64,000 nt of DNA from contig NZ_JAPFHA010000002.1 in the NCBI RefSeq assembly GCF_026586805.1, positions 1 through 64,000 on the forward strand. The letters are read 5' to 3'. This DNA comes from Niveibacterium sp. 24ML. Lineage in GTDB: Bacteria; Pseudomonadota; Gammaproteobacteria; Burkholderiales; Rhodocyclaceae. This document shows positions 7,608 to 16,318 of the stretch, in pieces; positions within the stretch are counted from its first letter, which is position 1, and the number at the start of each line of letters is the position of its first letter. A program made the position numbers and the translations under genes. Under the pieces are notes generated by a model that saw only the letters and a program-made list of their open reading frames with translations, ran no database searches and was not told where the DNA came from.

Positions 7608-9445
7608 ACGATCTGCTGCCTTACTACGAGCGGGAACTGACCTTCCTGCGGCGTCATTCGCGCGAGTTCGCCGAACGCTACCCGAAGATCGCTTCGCGTC
7701 TCTTGCTTTCTGGCGAGACCTGCGAAGACCCGCATATCGAGCGGATGCTCGAATCCTTTGCGCTGCTCTCGGCCCGTGTTCACAAGAAGCTCGATGACGA
7801 TTTTCCTGAACTGACCGAGAGCCTGCTTGGCGTCATTGCGCCGCATTACCTCAAGCCTCTGCCTTCCTGTTCGATCGCGCGCTTCGACATGGGCGGCGCC
7901 GACGCGCAACTCTCCGAGCCCGTGAGCCTGCCGCGCGGCACCTCGTTGTCTACGCGTGCTTCGGGCGGGGTGGCATGCCGTTTTCGCACCGCCTACGACG
8001 TCACCTTGGCGCCGATACGGATTGCGGCGGCTGGCTTCGAGCAGCCGGTAATCTCTGGGCGAAGCTTGAGAGTGCCGCCGGATACATCCTGCGCGCTGAC
8101 GCTGACGATCGAGTCAAGCAGCGCGGCGAACCCGCTCAACGCGCTCAGGCTCGATCGCCTCAGACTGTTTCTGGATGGTGAGCCTTCGCTGGTCTGCCAC
8201 CTGCGTGAGGCACTGTTCTCGTCGCTGCGCGGGATTGCGGTGGGTTCGCCCGAACAGAATGCCTGGCAGGTGCTCAATCGCGATGTGGTTCAGCCTGTGG
8301 GGTTCGGCATCGATGAAGGCCTGCTCGACTACGACGCGCGATCGCAACTTGCGTATCGCCTGCTGACCGAGTTCTTCCTCTTTCCGGCCAAGTTCGACTT
8401 CTTCGATCTGGACTTTGCGGCGCTTCGCGCAGCCCTGCCGCCGGGTACGACGCGGTTTGAGATCAAGTTTTTCCTTGGGCGCGGCGCAACCGAATTGCAG
8501 CCTGCGCTGCTTGAGCGTGTGTCGTCCGCGAACTTCGCGATGGGCTGCACACCGGTTGTGAATCTGTTCGAACGCAACGCCGAACCGATTCGTCTGGATC
8601 ACAGCCGCACCGATTACCCCTTGGTGGTGGATGCACGCCGCGCGGCTTCGTTCGAGTTGTACTCGGTCAATCGCGTGTCTCGGGTCGAGAAGAGCGCAAG
8701 GGGGGAGCGGATCTCCGAGTTTCGGCCGTTTTACGGCCTGCGCCACGCAGAAACGCCCGCCGGTGAGGGGCGCTACTGGCACTTGCGCCGCGATGCGCAA
8801 GTGGCAAGCGTGTCGCCGGGCTACGAGTACGAGATTGCCTTGGTCGACTCGACCGAAGACCTCGAGGAAGAGCGCACCGAGACCTTGAGCATCGAAGTGA
8901 CGGCAACCAATCGTGACTTGCCGTCGCAACTGCCCTACGGGCTGCCTGAAGGTGACCTCTTCATTGAGGGCGGCTCCATCGCGAGGCGCATCGCGTTCTT
9001 GCGGCGGCCGACGCCGACCTACCGATTCCGCACTGAGGACGAGGGGCTGTGGCGCCTGATCTCGCACCTGTCGCTCAATCGCCTGTCGCTTGCTGAAAAT
9101 GGTCTTGAAGCGCTCAGAGAAACATTCGGGCTCTATAACGCGAGCCGCGCTGCCAGTAACCAGCGCATGCTCGATGGACTCAAGACGATTGAGCACCGAC
9201 CCGCCAGCGCCATGTTGCCAGGCGATCCCTTCCCGGCGTTCGTGCGTGGGGTCGATATCGAGATCGGGGTCGATGAACAGGCTTTCGTCGGGGTCGGGCT
9301 CAGCTTGTTCACCGCCGTGCTTGAGCACTTCTTTGCGCTGTACGTGCACCTCAACAGCTTCACCCGGCTGCGCGTGCGATCCACGCGCAGTGGCGAGGTC
9401 CTGATTGCCTGCAAGCCACGCAGTGGGGATGTGGTGCTGGTGTGA
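7604..9445 (+). CDS. tssF: T6SS baseplate protein TssF
   Basis: 613 aa, normal for TssF (VasA/ImpG family), a gp6-like wedge component that forms the TssF2-TssG heterotrimer. It opens MNDLLPYYERELTFLRRHSREFAERYP, the family signature, followed by DPHIERMLESFALLSARVHKKLDDDFPELTESLL. The ATG at 7604 overlaps the tssE stop. Inner parts such as NLFERNAEPIRLDHSRTDYPLVVD and the C-terminal ALYVHLNSFTRLRV are intact. The stop overlaps the tssG GTG start (GTGA). Confidence 0.96.
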   Translation: MNDLLPYYERELTFLRRHSREFAERYPKIASRLLLSGETCEDPHIERMLESFALLSARVHKKLDDDFPELTESLLGVIAPHYLKPLPSCSIARFDMGGADAQLSEPVSLPRGTSLSTRASGGVACRFRTAYDVTLAPIRIAAAGFEQPVISGRSLRVPPDTSCALTLTIESSSAANPLNALRLDRLRLFLDGEPSLVCHLREALFSSLRGIAVGSPEQNAWQVLNRDVVQPVGFGIDEGLLDYDARSQLAYRLLTEFFLFPAKFDFFDLDFAALRAALPPGTTRFEIKFFLGRGATELQPALLERVSSANFAMGCTPVVNLFERNAEPIRLDHSRTDYPLVVDARRAASFELYSVNRVSRVEKSARGERISEFRPFYGLRHAETPAGEGRYWHLRRDAQVASVSPGYEYEIALVDSTEDLEEERTETLSIEVTATNRDLPSQLPYGLPEGDLFIEGGSIARRIAFLRRPTPTYRFRTEDEGLWRLISHLSLNRLSLAENGLEALRETFGLYNASRAASNQRMLDGLKTIEHRPASAMLPGDPFPAFVRGVDIEIGVDEQAFVGVGLSLFTAVLEHFFALYVHLNSFTRLRVRSTRSGEVLIACKPRSGDVVLV

Positions 9446-10524
9446 AGGCAAGGTTCAGCAGCGCAATCGGGCGACTGTTCGCCAAGCCTCAACGTGTCGG
9501 ATTCTTCCAGGCGGTGCGTCTGTTGCGGCGTCACCTGGCAGGGCGCGACATGCGGGCCAGCGACGCGCTGGGCGATCGCGTGCAGTTTGGCAACTCGCTG
9601 GCGCTTTCATTTCCCGCCAGCGAGATCGAAAAGCTTGAAGACATCTCTCCTGCAAGCACGACTGCGGACGCGCCTGTCACGCGGGTGAAGCTCACCCCAG
9701 CCTTCATTGGCCTGACGGGAAATCAGGGTGTCCTGCCCCAGCATTACACCGAGCGCCTGCTGGAGCGCGAGGTCAATCACCGCGATCGTGCTGCGCGTGC
9801 ATTCCTCGACATATTCGCCAACCGCAGTGCTGTGCAGTACTTCGGTGCCTGGGAAAAATACCGCCCGCACTTTCAGTTCGAAGCGGAGGGGCGCTCACGT
9901 TACCTCCCGACAGTACTGGCGCTGGCGGGTGCCGGTGCGCCGGCTTTGCAAGAACGTCTGGACGACGGTTCGGATGCATCGCTCTACGACGAGACGATCG
10001 CCTACTACGCGAGCATCCTGCGCGCCGCGCCGCGCTCGGCGCAGTCGATTGCCGCCGTCCTGTCGGACTACTTCGCTGCGTCCGTTCGCCTTGTGCCCTT
10101 TGTTGGGCAATGGTTCCGGCTGCCGGACGAGAGCCTCGCGCAACTGGGGCTTGCGAATGCCAGCCTGGGGGTCGATGCCGTCTGCGGCGCCCGCATTTAT
10201 CAGCGGGATTCGCGCATCCAGATCGAAGTCGGGCCACTGTCGCGTTCTGCATTTCTGGCGTTCATGCCGGGCGGCGCTTCGGCGCGCGCGCTGGATCGCT
10301 TGCTGGGCCTGGTTCTGGGTCCGACCATCGAAGTCGAAGTGCGCGTGTTGCTCGATCGGCGTGAAGTCCAAGCGCTCAAGGTGGGCCTTGCAGGTGGCGG
10401 GCGCCTGGGCTGGGACAGCTGGCTCGCCACCGAAAGCTTTGAACGCGACCCCGACGACGCCACCTATCGTTTCATGCCCGGCTTTATGCGCGGGCAAGCA
10501 CAACCTTCAACGAGCCCAATATGA
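9442..10524 (+). CDS. tssG: T6SS baseplate protein TssG
   Basis: 360 aa from GTG at 9442. TssG (VasB/ImpH family) joins TssF in the baseplate wedge. It shows RVGFFQAVRLLRR near the N-terminus, the stretch LTPAFIGLTGNQGVLPQHYTE, HRDRAARAFLDIFANR and the C-terminal RLGWDSWLAT, all characteristic. Length is within the family range of about 330-370. It overlaps tssF upstream and tssH downstream by 4 bases each. Confidence 0.95.
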   Translation: MKARFSSAIGRLFAKPQRVGFFQAVRLLRRHLAGRDMRASDALGDRVQFGNSLALSFPASEIEKLEDISPASTTADAPVTRVKLTPAFIGLTGNQGVLPQHYTERLLEREVNHRDRAARAFLDIFANRSAVQYFGAWEKYRPHFQFEAEGRSRYLPTVLALAGAGAPALQERLDDGSDASLYDETIAYYASILRAAPRSAQSIAAVLSDYFAASVRLVPFVGQWFRLPDESLAQLGLANASLGVDAVCGARIYQRDSRIQIEVGPLSRSAFLAFMPGGASARALDRLLGLVLGPTIEVEVRVLLDRREVQALKVGLAGGGRLGWDSWLATESFERDPDDATYRFMPGFMRGQAQPSTSPI

Positions 10525-13163
10525 GTACGCATCTCAAAGTCCTGATCGGAAAACTGAACGACACCTGCCGCAAGGCTGCCGAGCGCGCCGCAGGCGTATG
10601 CATGGGTCGTGGCCACTATGAAGTGGATATCGAACACTTGTTCGTCGCGCTCGGCGAACAGGCCGACAGTGACCTGGCCGTGATCGCGCATCGCTCCGGC
10701 ATCAGTCTGCAGGCGCTGTTGAATGATCTTGAAGCCGAGCTTGCCCGACTGCCGACAGGCAATACCCGCACCCCGGTCTTCGCCGAGCGGATTCCGCAAC
10801 TGCTTGAGGCGGCTTGGCTGATCGCATCAATCGATGATTCCCAGGCGCGAATCCGCAGCGCGCATCTGCTGCACGCCTTGCTCTCCGACCGCAAGCTGGC
10901 CCAGATGGCCTACCGTGCGTCGAAGCTCTTCGCCAAGTTCCCGGTTGATGCGCTCAAACACGATCTGACCGCGCTGTCGGCCGGCTCGGTTGAGGCTGCC
11001 CAAGCTGCGGCGACCCAAGACGCGGCGCCCGAGGTGGCGGATCTCGCGTTGGAAGAAGGCGCCAAGCGCTCGCCGACGCCGGCGCTCGACCAGTACACGA
11101 CCAACCTTACCGCGCGTGCGGCGGAGGGCAAGATCGACCCGGTCATCGGGCGCGACACCGAGATCCGTCAGGCAATGGACATCCTGCTGCGCCGTCGGCA
11201 GAACAATCCGATCCTCACCGGTGAAGCGGGTGTCGGAAAGACCGCGGTGGTCGAAGGACTTGCGCTGCGCATTGCGTCGGGCGATGTGCCGCCGCCGCTG
11301 GCGGGCGTGAATCTGCATTCGCTCGACATGGGCCTGCTGCAGGCTGGCGCCAGCGTCAAGGGCGAGTTCGAGAACCGGCTCAAGTGTGTGATTGATGAGG
11401 TCAAGAAGAGCCCGACGCCGATCATCCTGTTCATCGACGAAGCCCACACGATGATTGGCGCAGGCGGCACCGCCGGCCAGAATGACGCTGCGAATCTGCT
11501 CAAGCCGGCACTGGCGCGCGGTGAGTTGCGCACGATCGCCGCGACGACCTGGGGCGAGTACAAGAAGTACTTTGAAAAAGACGCGGCACTGGCCCGGCGC
11601 TTTCAGGTGGTGAAGGTCGAGGAACCCACCCCCGAGCTTGCCTGCGCGATGCTCCGCGGCATGGCGCCGCTGATGGAGCGGCACTTCGGCGTTCGCATCC
11701 TCGACGAGGCCATCACGGAAGCGGTGACGCTTTCGGCCCGCTACATCACGGGCCGCCAATTGCCCGACAAGGCGATTGGCGTGCTCGATACCGCCTGCGC
11801 GCGTGTTGCCTTGGCTCAGAGCGCCACCCCAGGCCCGATCGACGACTTGCGCAAACAGATCGCGCGGCTCGATACCGAGTTGGCGAGCCTGACACGCGAA
11901 GGCGCGCTTGGCCTCTTGCATGCGTCGCGCCGTGAAGAGCTGACGCAACGTCGCGATGCCTTTGCCGCGAGCCTGCAGGGACTCGAAACGCAATGGCAGC
12001 AAGAGCGCGAGATGGTGTCGCAGATCCTCGCCCTGCGGTCGGCGCTGGCGGATGGCGCAGCAAGCGATGATCCGCGCCACGCAGAACTGGCCGACTTGAT
12101 GGCGCGGCTGAGCCAGACGCAGGGTGAAAACCCGCTGGTGCCGCTACAGGTGGATGGCCGTACCGCGGCCGAGATCATCGCGGCCTGGACCGGCATTCCG
12201 CTCGGGCGCATGGTCAAGGACGAAATCAAGGCCGTGCTGGGCCTGCGCAAGGCCATGGCGGAACGCGTGATTGGCCAGGACCATGCTCTTGAAGCGATCG
12301 CGCAACGGGTGCGCACCGCGCGGGCCAATCTTGAAGATCCGAACAAGCCCAAGGGCGTCTTCCTGTTCGTCGGCCCCTCAGGGGTCGGCAAGACCGAGAC
12401 CGCCCACGCGCTGGCCGAGATCCTTTACGGCGGTGCGCGCAGTCTGGTCACCATCAACATGAGTGAGTACCAGGAGGCGCACTCGGTCTCTGGCCTCAAG
12501 GGTTCTCCCCCGGGCTACGTCGGCTACGGCGAGGGCGGCGTGCTGACTGAGGCAGTCCGGCGGCAGCCTTACAGCATCGTGCTGCTCGATGAAGTGGAGA
12601 AGGCGCATCCGGATGTGCTGGAGCTCTTCTTCCAGGTGTTCGACAAAGGTGTGATGGACGACGCTGAGGGCCGCGAGATCGACTTCCGCAACACCATCAT
12701 CATCCTGACTTCGAACGTGGCCTCGGGCACCCTGATGTCGGCCTGCATCAACAAACCGGCCGACGAGATTCCGGCGCCTGACGCCTTGCTCGACGCGATC
12801 CGGCCGCAGCTCTACAAGGCCTTCAAGCCCGCCTTTCTTGGCCGCTTGAGCGTTGTGCCGTTCTACCCGATCTCGGACGATGTGCTGGCCAGCATCATTC
12901 GCCTCAAGCTCGCGCGTATTGCACGTCGCGTGGCCGAGAACCACAAGGCGGTGTTCAGCCATGACGAGGCTTTGATCGAGGCGGTGCTCGCCCGCTGTGT
13001 CGAAGCGGATTCGGGCGCGCGGAACGTGGACAACATTCTCAGCGGCACGCTGCTGCCCGAGATTTCTGAAAGCGTGCTGACGCGCATGGCCGAAGGCGCC
13101 GCGATTGCAAAGATCAAGGTCGGCGTCAGCAAGAAGGGTGGCTTTACCTACAAGATCAGCTGA
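10521..13163 (+). CDS. tssH: T6SS sheath-disassembly ATPase TssH/ClpV
   Basis: 880 aa AAA+ ATPase of the ClpB/Hsp100 class that unfolds contracted TssBC sheath for reuse. Order: N-terminal domain (about 1-160) that recognises TssC, an Ala-rich linker, AAA1 with Walker A GEAGVGKTA at about 233 and Walker B ILFIDEAHTM, a coiled middle domain (about 430-540), then AAA2 with GPSGVGKTET at about 617, VLLDEVEKAHPDV and the sensor IILTSN. The N-domain and missing disaggregase-type long middle domain mark it as ClpV rather than ClpB. Start overlaps tssG by 4 bases. Confidence 0.96.
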   Translation: MSTHLKVLIGKLNDTCRKAAERAAGVCMGRGHYEVDIEHLFVALGEQADSDLAVIAHRSGISLQALLNDLEAELARLPTGNTRTPVFAERIPQLLEAAWLIASIDDSQARIRSAHLLHALLSDRKLAQMAYRASKLFAKFPVDALKHDLTALSAGSVEAAQAAATQDAAPEVADLALEEGAKRSPTPALDQYTTNLTARAAEGKIDPVIGRDTEIRQAMDILLRRRQNNPILTGEAGVGKTAVVEGLALRIASGDVPPPLAGVNLHSLDMGLLQAGASVKGEFENRLKCVIDEVKKSPTPIILFIDEAHTMIGAGGTAGQNDAANLLKPALARGELRTIAATTWGEYKKYFEKDAALARRFQVVKVEEPTPELACAMLRGMAPLMERHFGVRILDEAITEAVTLSARYITGRQLPDKAIGVLDTACARVALAQSATPGPIDDLRKQIARLDTELASLTREGALGLLHASRREELTQRRDAFAASLQGLETQWQQEREMVSQILALRSALADGAASDDPRHAELADLMARLSQTQGENPLVPLQVDGRTAAEIIAAWTGIPLGRMVKDEIKAVLGLRKAMAERVIGQDHALEAIAQRVRTARANLEDPNKPKGVFLFVGPSGVGKTETAHALAEILYGGARSLVTINMSEYQEAHSVSGLKGSPPGYVGYGEGGVLTEAVRRQPYSIVLLDEVEKAHPDVLELFFQVFDKGVMDDAEGREIDFRNTIIILTSNVASGTLMSACINKPADEIPAPDALLDAIRPQLYKAFKPAFLGRLSVVPFYPISDDVLASIIRLKLARIARRVAENHKAVFSHDEALIEAVLARCVEADSGARNVDNILSGTLLPEISESVLTRMAEGAAIAKIKVGVSKKGGFTYKIS

Positions 13164-13172
13164 GGAGTGCTC

Positions 13173-13715
13173 GTGAGTACGATGTTCGATTTGCCGCATG
13201 CCCAATACCTTGATGCCGGCCCGACCGTACTGCCGGGCCTGGTCTTCCGTGATGGACGTGCAGTTCTTGGGCAGGGGCGCGGCTTCCTCGGGGTGCTGAC
13301 GCCCTCGGCGCTTGATCGACTCGGTGCGCCCTCGCAGGAAGAGCGGGTGTCCGCCAGTCTGTCTTCGTACCTGTCGGTGCTGCTGCAAGGTGTGCGCAAT
13401 GGCGCCTGGGGCGCGCTGGGTGAGGGCGCCACGGATCTGTACCGTTTTGCGTTGGCCCAGGGCGAGCGGCACCGGGTTCATTCGGAGCCGACTTTCCGCA
13501 ACGCTTTGTTTGCACGCAAACCCACGGTGGGTGTGGTGTTCGAAGGCGTTCTGGTGACCGACCATGAGCTTGTTTTGCGGGTGGATCCGTTCATGCGCGT
13601 GGAGCAGGGCGGCGAGCAGGGATTCGGGTGCTACTTTGACTGCGGCAAGCCGGTGCGGGTCTTTCTTGCTGGCGGATCGGTCAAGCGGGTTCTGGAGTTC
13701 ACCGTCACGGCCTGA
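13173..13715 (+). CDS. Unknown protein at the end of the T6SS operon
   Basis: 180 aa from GTG at 13173, with GAGGAG 5 bases upstream; it begins 9 bases after the tssH stop and so belongs to the T6SS transcript. I do not recognise a family. No signal peptide or membrane segment is seen. The sequence is a soluble-looking mixed alpha/beta protein with FEGVLVTDHELVLRVDPFMR and CYFDCGKPVRVFLAGGSVKRVLEF near the C-terminus. By position it could be an accessory or cognate chaperone-type protein. Codon use and GC look like its neighbours. Confidence 0.6.
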   Translation: MSTMFDLPHAQYLDAGPTVLPGLVFRDGRAVLGQGRGFLGVLTPSALDRLGAPSQEERVSASLSSYLSVLLQGVRNGAWGALGEGATDLYRFALAQGERHRVHSEPTFRNALFARKPTVGVVFEGVLVTDHELVLRVDPFMRVEQGGEQGFGCYFDCGKPVRVFLAGGSVKRVLEFTVTA

Positions 13716-13785
13716 GGCGAGTCGGTTTCAGGCCGTTTGCCGTCGCAGCGTATGATCTGCCGATTGAACATGAGGATGTTTTCGC

Positions 13786-14547
13786 ATGGCTATCGGCATT
13801 CTGATCATTGGCGACGAGATACTCTCGGGGCGCCGTCAGGACAGGCATCTGAGCAAGTCCATCGAAATGCTTGCGGCGCGTGGGCTTCGCCTGGCTTGGG
13901 CGCGCTTGTGTGGTGACGACCCGGAGCGCCTGACGCGGACGCTGCGCGACTGTTTTGTAAGCGGCGATGTCTTTTTCTCGTTTGGTGGCATCGGTGCAAC
14001 GCCAGACGACCACACCCGGCAGTGCGCAGCTGCTGCGCTGGGCCTGCCATTGGCGCTGCATCCGCAAGCCGAGGCCGAGATCCGGGCGCGCTTCGGCGAC
14101 GAGACCACGCCGAACCGGCTTGAGATGGGCACCTACCCGGCGGGCGCGCACATCATTCCGAACCCGTACAACCGGATTCCAGGTTTTTCCGTGGCGAACG
14201 GCCATTTCGTACCCGGTTTCCCGGTCATGGCTTGGCCGATGCTGGAGTGGGTGCTCGATGGGCAGCTCAAGTCGCTTCACCACGCCGAGCCCTATCTTGA
14301 GGATTCGATGTGGGTGTTCGATGCGCAAGAAAGCCAGATTACCGATCTGATGCGCGAGCTTCAGAGCCGCTTTGCGGTGACGGTGTTCAGTCTCCCGAAT
14401 GCGCACGCTCCGGGCGGTCGGCGGCAGATTGAACTGGGCGCCAAGGGGGCGCCAGATCAGGTTGCGGCGGCCATGGACGTGATGCGCGCCGCACTCGCCG
14501 AGCGCGGGTTCGAAACCCGGCCACTCGGGCAGGGTTCAGCGGGCTAG
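13786..14547 (+). CDS. Stand-alone MoCF/CinA-N-type molybdopterin-binding domain protein
   Basis: 253 aa. The MoaB/Mog-fold domain starts at the N-terminus: ILIIGDEILSGRRQDRH, then FFSFGGIGATPDDHT, the version of the GGxGxTxDD loop found in CinA N-terminal domains. The rest (PNRLEMGTYPAGAHIIPNPYNRIPGF, FVPGFPVMAWPM) matches the CinA-like single-domain family; the C-terminal nicotinamide-mononucleotide amidase domain is absent. The family is annotated as competence/damage-inducible or molybdopterin-binding, and its substrate is uncertain. GAGGA lies 9 bases before the ATG. It is followed by a terminator, so it forms its own unit or the end of the T6SS transcript. Confidence 0.85.
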   Translation: MAIGILIIGDEILSGRRQDRHLSKSIEMLAARGLRLAWARLCGDDPERLTRTLRDCFVSGDVFFSFGGIGATPDDHTRQCAAAALGLPLALHPQAEAEIRARFGDETTPNRLEMGTYPAGAHIIPNPYNRIPGFSVANGHFVPGFPVMAWPMLEWVLDGQLKSLHHAEPYLEDSMWVFDAQESQITDLMRELQSRFAVTVFSLPNAHAPGGRRQIELGAKGAPDQVAAAMDVMRAALAERGFETRPLGQGSAG

Positions 14548-14567
14548 TAGCCGGCGCACAATAAGAA

Positions 14568-14594
14568 AAAGCCGCAGGGTTGCGCTGCGGCTTT
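14568..14594. terminator. Stem-loop terminator after the MoCF gene
   Basis: AAAGCCGCA (14568-14576) pairs with TGCGGCTTT (14586-14594) around a 9-base loop, with A-rich sequence on the left and TTT on the right. It can act in both directions, between the plus-strand MoCF gene and the convergent phasin gene. Confidence 0.8.
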
Positions 14595-14677
14595 AAGTCG
14601 GACGTCACGCATCGCGTTGTCGCGCGACGCCCGATGGAGGGCAGAACCGGGGCCGCATGGTGCGGCCCTTGCCGGAA

Positions 14678-15241
14678 TCAGGCAGCCTTCTTGGTTGCCT
14701 TGGCCGGCGTTGCACCGCTGACGGCCTTGACGGTCGCGTCGGTCGCGGCGGTCACGTTGGCTTCAGCGATCTCAGCGACTTGCTTGGTGGCCTTGCTCAG
14801 GCTGTCGTAAGCCGAGTTGGCGGCGGCGATGGCCGACTTCACTGCGGCGATCGCGACATCGGAGCCGGCCGGTGCCGACTTGGCGGCCTTATCCAGGCTG
14901 GCCGAAACCGATTTGTTCATCTCTGCAAGCTGGCCTTCGAAGAGCTTGGAGATCTCTTCATGGGCTTGTGCGCCGATCTCGTACACGCTGCGCGAGTAGG
15001 CTACCGATTTTTCAACCATCGGCTGGGCCAGCGCGGTTTGCAGGGTCATCAGCTCTTGAATGTCCTTGGCGCCGAGTACGGTCTTGGCGTTGGCGAGGCT
15101 GTCTTCCATCAGTGCGCGAGCGGCAGTGATGTTCAGGTTGGCGAGGCGCTCAACGGTGGCGAACGTGGTGTTGGCAACGCTCAGCAGGGATTCAACTTGG
15201 GTTTTGTTGAACGCAGCGAATTGTTCAGGGGTAGCGAACAT
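14678..15241 (-). CDS. phaP: Phasin-family PHA granule protein
   Basis: 187 aa from ATG at 15241, with GGAGA 9 bases upstream. Phasins coat polyhydroxyalkanoate granules. The N-terminus FATPEQFAAFNKTQVESLL is the betaproteobacterial phasin signature, and the remainder is amphipathic helix (ATVERLANLNITAARALMEDSLANAKTVLGAKD) ending in an Ala/Lys-rich tail. It has its own near-consensus promoter bracketed by two inverted TTGC-N3-GCAR elements, which suggests PhaR-type control. PHA synthase genes are not in the window. Confidence 0.94.
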   Translation of the reverse strand: MFATPEQFAAFNKTQVESLLSVANTTFATVERLANLNITAARALMEDSLANAKTVLGAKDIQELMTLQTALAQPMVEKSVAYSRSVYEIGAQAHEEISKLFEGQLAEMNKSVSASLDKAAKSAPAGSDVAIAAVKSAIAAANSAYDSLSKATKQVAEIAEANVTAATDATVKAVSGATPAKATKKAA

Positions 15242-15278
15242 GATGTGATCTCCTAGGAAAGACTCAGGGCGAAAGATT

Positions 15279-15292
15279 TTGCACCGCAACAA
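15279..15292 (+). promoter_or_regulatory. Proximal TTGCACCGCAACAA operator at phasin promoter
   Basis: TTGCACCGCAACAA lies just downstream of the phasin -10 box, over the expected transcription start. With the copy at 15333-15346 in opposite orientation it brackets the promoter. The core TTGC-ACC-GCAA is a near palindrome. PhaR, the PHA-sensing repressor, is known to bind two sites of this layout at phasin promoters in related bacteria. Assignment to PhaR is inference. Confidence 0.6.
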
Positions 15293-15297
15293 TTCCG

Positions 15298-15325
15298 ATT
15301 ATAGGCGGGCCGCCTCGCCCGTCAA
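15298..15325 (-). promoter_or_regulatory. Sigma70 promoter of the phasin gene
   Basis: On the minus strand TTGACG (15325-15320) and TATAAT (15303-15298) are separated by 16 bases. The expected start is near 15291, giving a leader of about 50 bases. This is the clearest sigma70 promoter in the window. Confidence 0.8.
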
Positions 15326-15332
15326 GCGTTTT

Positions 15333-15346
15333 TTGCTGCGGTGCAA
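15333..15346 (-). promoter_or_regulatory. Distal TTGCACCGCAGCAA operator at phasin promoter
   Basis: Read on the minus strand this is TTGCACCGCAGCAA preceded by ATA. It begins 8 bases upstream of the -35 box and differs from the proximal copy at one position. The same core recurs upstream of the MaoC-Pta gene at 61672-61688. Confidence 0.6.
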
Positions 15347-15485
15347 TATCTATTGTGGCAGTGAGCTTGGAGATCGTCTTGTGTGTTGATTTTATTAAGA
15401 AATTGCGACGACTTCTGGCCCCGCTTCGGGCCCCGGCTTGTATCCGAATTGGCGCCCTGCCGCATGCCAATCGCGTGCGGCTGAT

Positions 15486-16262
15486 CTAGCGATGGACAAA
15501 CTTCGCGGCGCGTTTTTCCAGGAATGCCGCCATGCCTTCGCGCTTGTCGGTCAGCGAAAAGGCGGCATGAAAGACGCGCCGCTCAAACAGCAGGCCTTCG
15601 GACAGGCTGCTTTCGTAGGCGCGGTTGATTGACTCCTTGATCATCATGACCACCGGCAGCGAATGGCTGGCGATGGCCTGCGCGGCATCGAGCGCTTCGC
15701 AAAGTAGCTGATCGGCGGGGATCACGCGTGAAACAAGGCCGGAACGTTCGGCCTCGGCGGCGTCCATCATCCGTCCGCTCAGGCACAGATCCATTGCTTT
15801 GGCCTTGCCAACGGCGCGTGGCAGGCGTTGGGTGCCGCCCGCGCCCGGCAGGATGCCGAGCTTGACCTCGGGTTGGCCGAAGCGCGCGGTCTCGGCGGCG
15901 ATGATGATGTCGCACATCATTGCCAGCTCGCATCCACCGCCCAGCGCAAAGCCTGCGACCGCGGCGATGGTTGGCTTGCGACAGCGGCGGATGGCTTCCC
16001 AGTTCCGGGTGATGAAGTCGGACTTGTAGACGTCCATGTAATCCCAGTCCGCCATTGCGCCGATATCGGCGCCGGCGGCGAACGCCTTGTCCGAGCCGGT
16101 GATGACGATCGCACCGATTGCCTCATCCGCTTCGAAGCCTGCAAGGGCGTGGCCGAGTTCGTCAATCAGTTGATCATTCAGCGCGTTGAGCGCCTTCGGG
16201 CGGTTGAGCGTGATGAGGCCGACGCGCGCGTGGCGTTCGACCAGGATGGTCTGGTAGTCCAT
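15486..16262 (-). CDS. Enoyl-CoA hydratase (crotonase family)
   Basis: 258 aa, the typical length, from ATG at 16262 with a GGGGGGA ribosome site. It hydrates trans-2-enoyl-CoA to 3-hydroxyacyl-CoA. The oxyanion-hole segment [11 protein letters not shown], the [11 protein letters not shown] block with the first catalytic Glu, and [22 protein letters not shown] with the second catalytic Glu are all present. The final AAKFVHR matches PaaF/EchA-like short-chain enzymes. It lies 56 bases after lptA on the same strand and upstream of the phasin, so it may feed beta-oxidation intermediates to PHA synthesis; that link is inference. Confidence 0.9.
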   Translation of the reverse strand: MDYQTILVERHARVGLITLNRPKALNALNDQLIDELGHALAGFEADEAIGAIVITGSDKAFAAGADIGAMADWDYMDVYKSDFITRNWEAIRRCRKPTIAAVAGFALGGGCELAMMCDIIIAAETARFGQPEVKLGILPGAGGTQRLPRAVGKAKAMDLCLSGRMMDAAEAERSGLVSRVIPADQLLCEALDAAQAIASHSLPVVMMIKESINRAYESSLSEGLLFERRVFHAAFSLTDKREGMAAFLEKRAAKFVHR

Positions 16263-16318
16263 CTTCCCCCCTGATGGTTGGCGCTGCCATGCCCCCCGGC
16301 ACGGCAACATCCCCGCGA

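Noticed and set aside
13786-14547. MoCF gene as a T6SS effector
   Set aside because: It matches a housekeeping CinA-N-like family and has no effector domain or secretion signal; its place next to the T6SS is probably chance.
15417-15432. GGCCCC/GGGGCC-type hairpin as a terminator after the enoyl-CoA hydratase gene
   Set aside because: The stem is short, can pair in two registers and has no T-tract in the right direction.
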